This document shows, one piece after another, positions 6,651 to 13,251 of a stretch of DNA of 13,251 nucleotides. A program made the translations under genes and the position numbers. The DNA comes from Nitrospira sp. (GTDB taxonomy: Bacteria; Nitrospirota; Nitrospiria; Nitrospirales; Nitrospiraceae). The stretch covers positions 1 through 13,251 of the forward strand of contig JAICVE010000035.1 of the NCBI GenBank assembly GCA_025935475.1. The letters run 5' to 3'. Within the stretch, counting starts at the first letter, position 1; each line of letters begins with the position of its first letter. Under the pieces are notes generated by a model, which had not been told where the DNA came from, ran no database searches, and saw only the letters and a program-made list of their open reading frames with translations.

Positions 6651-9600
6651 ATCCGTCGCGCCTGTTCATCATGCGACCGGTGGCAACCGCGCTGACCATG
6701 ATCGCCATCCTGATGGTCGGCGTGATTGCGTACCGCCAGTTGCCGGTTTCCGCGCTGCCTCAGATCGATTACCCGACCATTCAAGTGCTCACCTTCTATC
6801 CCGGCGCCAGTCCCGACGTGATGGCGTCGTCCGTCACGGCGCCGCTCGAACGGCAATTCGGACAGATGCCGGGGCTCAATCAGATGACGTCGACAAGTTC
6901 CAGCGGCAGTTCCATGGTCACGCTGCAGTTTTCGCTGGACCTGAGCCTGGACATTGCCGAACAACAAGTACAGGCGGCGATCAACGCGGCATCAACGTTT
7001 CTCCCGCGCGACATCCCGAGTCCACCGATCTACAGCAAGGTCAATCCGGCCGACGCACCCATTTTGACGTTGGCCCTGACTTCTCCCACGTTGCCGCTGT
7101 CCCAGATCGAAGATCTGGCCGAGACGCGATTCGCGCAGAAGATCTCGCAACTGTCGGGCGTCGGCTTGGTCAGCCTCGGCGGCGGACAACGTCCGGCCGT
7201 ACGCATTCGCGCCAACCCGCGGGCGCTGTCGGCCTACGGACTGACGCTCGAGGATTTGCGGACAGCCGTGGCTGCAGCCAACGTCAACCAGGCCAAAGGC
7301 GCCTTCGACGGCCCCCGGCGGTCGTCCATTATCAATGCCACCGATCAATTGCTGTCGAGCCGCGATTATGAGCCGCTCATCATCGCCTATCGTAATGGAG
7401 GCCCGGTGCACGTCTCCGACGTGGCGGAGGTCGCCGATGACGTCGAGAACGTGAGACAGGCGGCCTGGATGAACGAGACCCAGGCCGTGCTGGTGAATAT
7501 CCAGCGCCAGCCCGGCGCGAATGTCATTGAAGTCGCCGACCGCATCAAGAAGCTCCTGCCTCAACTGCAGAGCACCCTCCCCACCTCCGTACAGGTGACC
7601 GTCTTGACCGACAGGACGACTTCGATCCGCGCCTCGGTCCGCGATGTCCAATTTGAGCTCATGCTCGCAGTGGTGCTGGTCGTCATGGTCATTTTTTTAT
7701 TCCTCCGCACGCTGTCGGCCACTGTCATTCCCGCCGCGGCCGTTCCCCTGTCGCTCATCGGCACCTTCGCCGCAATGTACTTGATGGGATTCAGCCTGAA
7801 CAATCTGACGCTGATGGCGCTCACGATCTCCACCGGATTCGTCGTCGACGATGCGATCGTCATGATCGAGAACATTTCCCGGTACATCGAGCGCGGCGAT
7901 TCGCCGCTGCAAGCCGCGCTCAAGGGATCACAACAGATCGCGTTCACCATTCTTTCGCTGTCTATCTCGCTCATTGCCGTGCTGATCCCGCTCCTATTCA
8001 TGGGTGACGTCGTCGGCCGGCTCTTCCGTGAATTCGCCGTGACCCTGAGCATGACGATCGTGATTTCGGCCGTCGTCTCACTGACCTTGACGCCGATGAT
8101 GTGCGCCCGCCTGCTCCGCTACCGGCATGACACGGAGCAGAACGCATTTTATCGATGGTCTCAAACCGTCTTTGATCGGACGATCGCCGCCTATGGGCGG
8201 ACCCTCCGCTGGGTGCTCAATCACCAGCCGGCGACGTTGACTGTGGCGGTGCTCACCCTGCTGATCACAATTGTGATGTATGTTGCCATCCCGAAGGGAT
8301 TCTTCCCGGTGCAGGACACCGGCGTGCTCCTCGGCATTTCGGAGGCGCCTCAATCTATCTCCTTCGTCGCCATGGTCGAGCGCCAACAGGCGCTGACTGC
8401 GGCCATCCTCGTGGATCCGGCCGTCGCGAGCCTGTCGTCCTTTATCGGAGTGGACGGCATCAACACGACCCTTAACAGCGGACGGGTCCAGATCAATCTC
8501 AAGCCGTTTGGCAAACGCCGGGAGAGCGCGCAGGACGTGATTTTGAGGCTGCAACAGGCAACGACCGCCGTCGACGGCATCACGTTGTATCTTCAGCCGA
8601 TGCAGGACCTGACGGTCGAAGACCGCGTCAGCCGCACGCAGTATCAATACACGCTGGAAGACGCCGACCCGAAGGAATTGAGCCGGTGGGGTCCCGCGTT
8701 GGTCGAAGAATTACAGAAGTTGCCGGGATTGCGCGATGTCAGCAGCGATCAGCAGGACCAGGGCCTGGCTTCGCTGCTCGTGATCGACCGGAGCACGGCC
8801 TCTCGTCTTGGCATTACGCCGCAACTGATCGTCGATACCCTGTACGACGCCTTCGGACAACGACAAGTGTCCACGATGTTTACCCAGTTGAACCAGTACC
8901 GGGTCGTGCTGGAGGTCATGCCGGAATTTCAGAGCGGCCCCCACGCGCTCCAGTTCCTGGACATCCGCTCGTTGACCGGAGGCCAGGTGCCCTTGAACGT
9001 GTTTACCCAATTTTCCGAGACCACCACGCCATTGGTCATCAGCCGCCAAGGACAGTTCCCTTCGGTGACCCTGTCATTCAATCTTGCCCCAGGCTATTCG
9101 CTCGGTGACGCCGTCGATGCGATCGAACAAGCCGCGGAACGCATCGGCCTGCCTCCTAGTGTCCACGGGAGCTTCCAGGGCACCGCGCAGGCGTTTCAGG
9201 CGTCGTTAGGAAATGAAACGTGGCTGATTCTCGCAGCGCTGGTAACAGTGTACATCGTGCTCGGCATCCTCTACGAAAGCTATATCCATCCGCTCACCAT
9301 TCTCTCCACGCTTCCCTCCGCGGGCGTCGGAGCGCTGGTGGCATTAATGCTGTTCAACATTGAATTCAGCGTGATTGCGCTGATCGGCATCATTCTGCTG
9401 ATCGGCATCGTGAAAAAAAATGCGATCATGATGATCGACTTCGCGCTCGATGCAGAGCGCAAAGACGGCAAACTACCGACCGAAGCGATCTACGAGGCTT
9501 CTCTCTTACGGTTCCGTCCCATCATGATGACGACCATGGCCGCCTTGCTCGGGGCGCTACCCTTGGCGATCGGGTCGGGCGTCGGCTCGGAGTTGCGGCA

Positions 9601-9763
9601 TCCACTCGGCATCGCCATCATCGGCGGCCTTATCCTTAGTCAGGTGTTGACGCTCTATACCACGCCGGTCGTCTATCTGGCATTTGACCGGTTGGCCCGC
9701 CGCGTCAACGCCCGCCGCGCGTCGGAGCCGCAGGCGCCGCTTTTGACCCCCGGCTCAGCATGA
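6647..9763 (+). CDS. mdtB: RND multidrug efflux permease, MdtB-like
   Basis: A full-length 1038-residue RND permease that would drive drug-type efflux with the proton gradient as one half of an MdtBC heterotrimer. The N-terminus MNPSRLFIMRPVATALTM leads into the first membrane helix, followed by LERQFGQMPGL and KVNPADAPIL blocks typical of MdtB. The proton-relay residues are present: Asp401-Asp402 in the helix VVDDAIVMIEN (399-409) and Lys923-Lys924 in GIVKKNAIMMIDFA. These fit the HAE1 (drug) class rather than the metal-exporting HME class. It starts with GTG overlapping the mdtA stop (GTGA), and its TGA overlaps the mdtC ATG. The order adaptor, MdtB, MdtC matches E. coli mdtABC. Confidence 0.95.
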   Translation: MNPSRLFIMRPVATALTMIAILMVGVIAYRQLPVSALPQIDYPTIQVLTFYPGASPDVMASSVTAPLERQFGQMPGLNQMTSTSSSGSSMVTLQFSLDLSLDIAEQQVQAAINAASTFLPRDIPSPPIYSKVNPADAPILTLALTSPTLPLSQIEDLAETRFAQKISQLSGVGLVSLGGGQRPAVRIRANPRALSAYGLTLEDLRTAVAAANVNQAKGAFDGPRRSSIINATDQLLSSRDYEPLIIAYRNGGPVHVSDVAEVADDVENVRQAAWMNETQAVLVNIQRQPGANVIEVADRIKKLLPQLQSTLPTSVQVTVLTDRTTSIRASVRDVQFELMLAVVLVVMVIFLFLRTLSATVIPAAAVPLSLIGTFAAMYLMGFSLNNLTLMALTISTGFVVDDAIVMIENISRYIERGDSPLQAALKGSQQIAFTILSLSISLIAVLIPLLFMGDVVGRLFREFAVTLSMTIVISAVVSLTLTPMMCARLLRYRHDTEQNAFYRWSQTVFDRTIAAYGRTLRWVLNHQPATLTVAVLTLLITIVMYVAIPKGFFPVQDTGVLLGISEAPQSISFVAMVERQQALTAAILVDPAVASLSSFIGVDGINTTLNSGRVQINLKPFGKRRESAQDVILRLQQATTAVDGITLYLQPMQDLTVEDRVSRTQYQYTLEDADPKELSRWGPALVEELQKLPGLRDVSSDQQDQGLASLLVIDRSTASRLGITPQLIVDTLYDAFGQRQVSTMFTQLNQYRVVLEVMPEFQSGPHALQFLDIRSLTGGQVPLNVFTQFSETTTPLVISRQGQFPSVTLSFNLAPGYSLGDAVDAIEQAAERIGLPPSVHGSFQGTAQAFQASLGNETWLILAALVTVYIVLGILYESYIHPLTILSTLPSAGVGALVALMLFNIEFSVIALIGIILLIGIVKKNAIMMIDFALDAERKDGKLPTEAIYEASLLRFRPIMMTTMAALLGALPLAIGSGVGSELRHPLGIAIIGGLILSQVLTLYTTPVVYLAFDRLARRVNARRASEPQAPLLTPGSA

Positions 9764-12700
9764 ATATTACCGCGACCTTTATTCATCGTCCTGTCGCAAC
9801 AACCCTCCTAACGATCGGCGTCACGCTCGTGGGCATCGTCGCGTTCCGTTTTCTTCCCGTCGCCGCGCTCCCTCAGGTGGAGTTTCCAACCATCAACGTT
9901 GGCGCCAACCTTCCGGGAGCCAGCCCGGAAACCATGGCAACATCGGTGGCGGCTCCCCTCGAGCGTCAATAGACACGAATCGCAGGCGTCACCGAGATGA
10001 CCTCAGGGAGCCAACTTGGCTCAACAACGATCACGCTTCAATTTGACCTGAGCCGCGACATCAACGGCGCCGCACGGGATGTTCAGGCCGCCATCGCGGC
10101 CGCAAGAGTCGATCGCCCTGCAGCCCTGCCGGGCACCCCTAAATATTGGAAGGTCAATCCGGCCGATGCCCCCATTTTAATTCTGTCGCTGACCTCGGAC
10201 ATCGTGAGCCGAGGACAAATGTACGACGTGGCCACGAGTATCCTCCAACAGAAACTGGCGCAAATCGACGGGGTGGGGCTCGTGCACGTGGGCGGCGGCT
10301 CACTCCCTGCCGTGCGCGTCGACCTCAACCCAACGGCCTTGAACAAGTACGGCATCGGATTGGGCGAAGTGCGGCAGGTCCTGAGTCGAACGAATGTGAA
10401 CCGCCCCAAAGGGCAGCTCAGCGACGCGACCCGCACTTGGGAAATCAGAGTCAACGATCAATTGCAACAAGCAGAGGATTATCTGCCGTTGATCGTAAGT
10501 TATCGCGAGGGCCGGGCGGTAAGGCTTTCGGACATTGCGACTGTCGAGCATTCAGTCGAAGACGTCCGTACAACAGGTCTCGCGAACGGGATCCCCGCAG
10601 TTCTGATCGTCATCTACCGCCAACCGGGGGCCAACATCATTGAAACGGCCGATCGCATCCGGGCTTTACTGCCTCAATTGGAAGCCTCGATCGCGGGCAG
10701 CATGAGTCTCGCCGTGGTAGTGGACCGCACACCGGTGATTCGGGCGTCTCTCCATGATGTCGAACGAACACTCGCAATCTCTGTGCTTCTCGTGATCCTT
10801 GTCGTGTTCTTTTTCATTCGAGACGTGCGCGCGACGTTGATCCCCTCGGTCGTCATACCGGTGTCTTTGATCAGCACGTTCGCCGTCATGTACCTCATCG
10901 GCTACAGTCTCGATAATCTGTCGCTCATGGCATTGACCATCGCCACGGGATTCGTAGTCGACGACGCGATCGTCGTCCTGGAAAATATCAGCCGGTATCG
11001 TGAACAGGGTATGGCCCCGCTCGAAGCCGCCGTGCGGGGTGCGCGAGAAATCACCTTCACTGTTCTCTCGATGACGCTCTCGCTGGTGGCCGTCTTCGTG
11101 CCGATACTGGTCATGGGCGGCATGATGGGCCGGTTGTTTCGAGAGTTTGCCGTGACGCTGTCGGTGGCAATTGCGATGTCGCTGGTCGTCTCACTCACCA
11201 CGACGCCCATGATGTGTGCCTGGGTGTTGAAATTTCGAGCGGATCGCACCCATGGACGGTGCTATCGTTTCAGTGAGTGGATGTTTAACGGCATGCGAAA
11301 CGGCTATGCACGCAGCTTGGGGTGGGTTCTCCGTCATCCCGGGAGCATGCTGGCTTTGACCCTCGGGATGATGGTGCTGAGCGTGTATCTCTATACCATT
11401 ATTCCCAAGGGCTTTTTCCCTCAACAGGACACCGGCCGCATTTCCGGGTCTATTCAAGCTGCGGAGGACATATCCTTTGCCGTCATACGCCAGAAATTGA
11501 CAGAAGTGCTGAACATCATCAGCAACGACCCAGCCGTCGAGACGGTGACGGGATTCAGTGGACCAGGCAGCACGAACTCCGCCCGGATGTTCATCGGTCT
11601 CAAGCCGCTCCATGAACGGCGGCTGAGCGTGGACCAGGTTATTGCACGGCTGCGTCCGAAGCTGGCACAAGTTCCGGGAGCGCCGACCGTGCTGCAAGCG
11701 ATCCAGGATTTGCGTATCGGCGGCCGCGCAAGCAGCGCTCAGTACCAGTATACGCTGCAAAGCGTGGACCTTGCCGAATTGAATGCCTGGGCCCCCAAAG
11801 TGGAACGTCATTTGCGCACGCTGCCGGAAATTACGGATGTGAACAGCGACCAGCAGGACAAAGGACAGCAGTCGCTGGTGATCTTCGACCGGCTCACGGC
11901 CTCGCGGCTCGGGGTCAGTCCTCAACTTATCGACGACATGCTGTACGATGCCTTCGGACAGCGCCAGGTGGCCATCCTGTATACGCCGCTCAATCAATAC
12001 CATGTCGTGATGGAGGTCGCCCCCCAGTACTGGCAAGATCCTGCCACGCTGCATGACATTTACGTGCGCTCGCGAACCGGATCGCAGGTCCCGCTGAGCG
12101 CGGTGGCGCGGTTCGAACCGACAAATACGATTTTGTCCGTCAATCATCAGGGTCAATTCCCGGGAGTCACGCTATCTTTTGCGATTGCCCCTGGATTGTC
12201 CCTTGGGGATGCCGTCGCCGCGATCGAGAGAGCAATGAACGAGATCGGGCTCCCGGACGGTGTGCGGGGCAGCTTTCAAGGAGCGGCGAGGGCCTTTCAG
12301 GCCTCGCTTGGCAACCAGCCCCTCCTTATTCTCGCAGCGCTGGTGACGGTCTATATCGTGCTGGGCATCCTCTACGAGAGCTATGTCCACCCATTGACGA
12401 TTCTGTCCACGTTGCCGTCCGCCGGGGTGGGCGCATTACTGGCACTCCTGCTGTTCAAGACCGAATTGAGCATGATCGCCTTGATCGGCATTATCCTCTT
12501 GATTGGGATCGTGAAGAAGAACGCCATTATGATGATCGATTTTGCGTTAGACGCCGAGCGGAAGGACGGCAAGCAGCCGGACCAGGCGATCTTCGAGGCT
12601 TGCCTGCTCCGGTTCAGACCCATCATGATGACGACCATGGCCGCGCTGTTTGGAGCCCTGCCGCTGGCACTGGGCACCGGGGTCGGGTCCGAGCTACGCC

Positions 12701-12855
12701 GGCCGCTTGGCATTGCCATCGTGGGCGGTCTCCTGGTCAGCCAGTTGCTGACGCTCTACACAACGCCCGTAGTGTATCTGTATCTCGACCGCATGCGCCT
12801 CCGTTTCCTGCGGCGGCAGCCTCACCGGGTCGAAGCCAAACCGGTCCCTCAATAG
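9760..12855 (+). pseudogene. mdtC: RND multidrug efflux permease, MdtC-like, interrupted by one in-frame TAG
   Basis: The frame spans 1031 codons, the expected length for MdtC, but codon 71 is TAG (9970-9972). Before it: MNITATFIHRPVATTLLTIG, the first membrane helix, and LERQ. After it: TRIAGVTEMTSGSQLGSTTI, as in MdtC proteins, so the frame is continuous. The remaining 960 codons have no stop or shift and keep the family motifs: NGAARDVQAAI, KVNPADAPIL, VVDDAIVVLEN with Asp401-Asp402, and GIVKKNAIMM with Lys919-Lys920. If TAG terminates, a 70-residue fragment results. Restart at the ATG at 9997 would give 952 residues lacking the first membrane helix and part of the porter domain, with no good ribosome-binding site. 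One T-to-A change from TTG (Leu) would explain it. Possible causes are a recent mutation, a sequencing or assembly error, or amber readthrough; the natural end of this gene is also CAA TAG. Confidence 0.88.
9970..9972 (+). other. Premature amber codon inside mdtC
   Basis: In-frame TAG in the context CTC GAG CGT CAA TAG ACA CGA ATC, within the conserved LER-x-x-x-R-I-A-G block. The matching position is Phe in this window's MdtB (LERQFGQM) and Leu in E. coli MdtC (LERALGRIAG). mlaF, the small membrane protein gene and mdtC itself all end in TAG, so TAG is not generally reassigned here. Confidence 0.95.
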
Positions 12856-12895
12856 TGCAAGCGGGTCTCCTCTTCTCACTTGTTGCCATTCGCTA

Positions 12896-12924
12896 TTGAC
12901 AGCCGGCCCTTCTCTCCGTAGGCT
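12896..12924 (+). promoter_or_regulatory. Candidate sigma-70-type promoter for the downstream lipoprotein gene
   Basis: A perfect TTGACA (12896-12901), a 17-nt spacer, then TAGGCT (12919-12924), which keeps the first two and last bases of TATAAT. Transcription would begin near 12931, about 10 nt before the ATG at 12941, giving a short leader. It lies in the 85-bp gap after mdtC, suggesting the lipoprotein gene has its own housekeeping promoter rather than depending only on the efflux operon. Confidence 0.5.
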
Positions 12925-12940
12925 TCCCGACACTACGCGC

Positions 12941-13251
12941 ATGACCTCACACTGTCAGATGATCCAACGCATCTCCGCGGCTCTTGTAGCCGTGACGGTG
13001 CTGACCGGCTGTCCGCGCGTGTTGTATTTGGATTATCAACCTTCGGCGCCGCTCAAAGGCAGTGGGCCCGTTCGCGTGGGTGTCTTCACGTATGCCGGGC
13101 ATCCGACCGGCCTCATGCGGCAAAAGGAAGTCGAATCGGGCCAGAAGGACCCCGAAGTCCTGTTTCTCTCCCAGGACATCGGCGAGTTTTTCGCCGCTGC
13201 GCTCAAAAAGGAGTTGGTCCTCGCGGGATACGAACCCCAGGCGGACTCCAC
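12941..13251 (+). CDS. Lipoprotein of unknown function, 5' part only (possibly YajG-like)
   Basis: The first 103 codons of a gene that runs off the window. The N-terminus has a hydrophobic stretch and a good lipobox, LTGC (Cys24), so it is a predicted lipoprotein. The mature part has a GPVRVGVFTYAG strand and later DIGEFFAAALKKELVLAGYE, a helix typical of lipoproteins of the YajG or related type, in which a strand is followed by 'x-x-F-x-x-A-L-x-x-x-L-x-x-x-G-Y'. That family link is tentative. The ATG at 12959 would give a shorter but equally good signal (Cys18); neither start has a clear ribosome-binding site. A sigma-70-like promoter lies just upstream. Confidence 0.7.
   Translation, partial: MTSHCQMIQRISAALVAVTVLTGCPRVLYLDYQPSAPLKGSGPVRVGVFTYAGHPTGLMRQKEVESGQKDPEVLFLSQDIGEFFAAALKKELVLAGYEPQADS

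Noticed and set aside
6514..7371. A 285-codon + strand frame overlapping mdtA and mdtB
   Set aside because: It is in another frame of two clearly conserved genes and encodes a low-complexity Arg/Ser/Gly-rich peptide.
9413..9420. Run of eight A in mdtB as a programmed frameshift site
   Set aside because: The frame stays open through the conserved GIVKKNAIMM segment; the run simply encodes Lys-Lys-Asn, and mdtC uses AAG AAG AAC at the same place.
9970..9972. TAG as pyrrolysine or general stop-codon reassignment
   Set aside because: Three genes in this window, including mdtC itself, end in TAG, the position is not a known pyrrolysine site, and no related tRNA or synthetase is visible.
11191..12156. 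A 321-codon minus-strand open frame inside mdtC
   Set aside because: Its composition (many His/Arg/Gln) mirrors the antisense of a G+C-rich membrane-protein gene; no domain or start signal.
6647..12855. Heavy-metal (HME/CusA-type) identity for the RND permeases
   Set aside because: Two consecutive permease genes with MdtB- and MdtC-specific blocks and the VVDDAIV helix fit the HAE1 drug class; the metal link comes only from the neighbouring sensor-like genes.

Overview
The window is one-directional: every supported gene lies on the + strand. It comes from a diderm (Gram-negative-type) bacterium, because it encodes a Mla-type lipid transporter, several lipoproteins, periplasmic proteins and a tripartite RND pump. 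The fairly high G+C and the gene style (MlaEFD with an auxiliary lipoprotein, a Slp lipoprotein, ECF-controlled efflux) would suit a Nitrospirota (Nitrospira-like) genome. That taxonomic placement is a guess from style, not a proof.

Region 1 (1-3228) is a tightly packed mla operon. It holds the 3' end of the permease mlaE, the ATPase mlaF, the membrane-anchored MCE protein mlaD, an ABC-type transport auxiliary lipoprotein (PqiC-like), and a Slp-family outer-membrane lipoprotein. The last three genes are joined by 4-nt ATGA stop/start overlaps. Together they would move phospholipids or another lipid between inner and outer membranes. No mlaB or mlaC is visible here. A short hairpin lies just downstream.

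Region 2 (3229-5399) is a stress-sensing module. A candidate ECF-type promoter (GTAACC, 16 nt, CGAC) precedes a His-rich Spy/CpxP-like periplasmic protein. Then come an ECF sigma factor, a small single-pass membrane protein overlapping it (probable anti-sigma), and a membrane-anchored periplasmic Spy/CnrX-like protein. The order sigma, membrane anti-sigma, periplasmic sensor resembles the metal-responsive CnrYXH logic.

Region 3 (5427-12855) is an MdtABC-type RND efflux operon directly behind the sensing module. It has the adaptor mdtA and two permeases, mdtB and mdtC, with 4-nt overlaps. The permeases carry the Asp-Asp and Lys proton-relay residues of drug-type (HAE1) pumps rather than a metal-pump signature. 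mdtC is interrupted by one in-frame TAG at codon 71, while the other 960 codons are intact.

Region 4 (12856-13251) has a good sigma-70-like promoter followed by the first 103 codons of an unidentified lipoprotein that runs off the window.

The most notable points are the CnrYXH-like sensor/sigma module wired to an MdtABC-type pump, and the single nonsense codon that would split the MdtC half of that pump.
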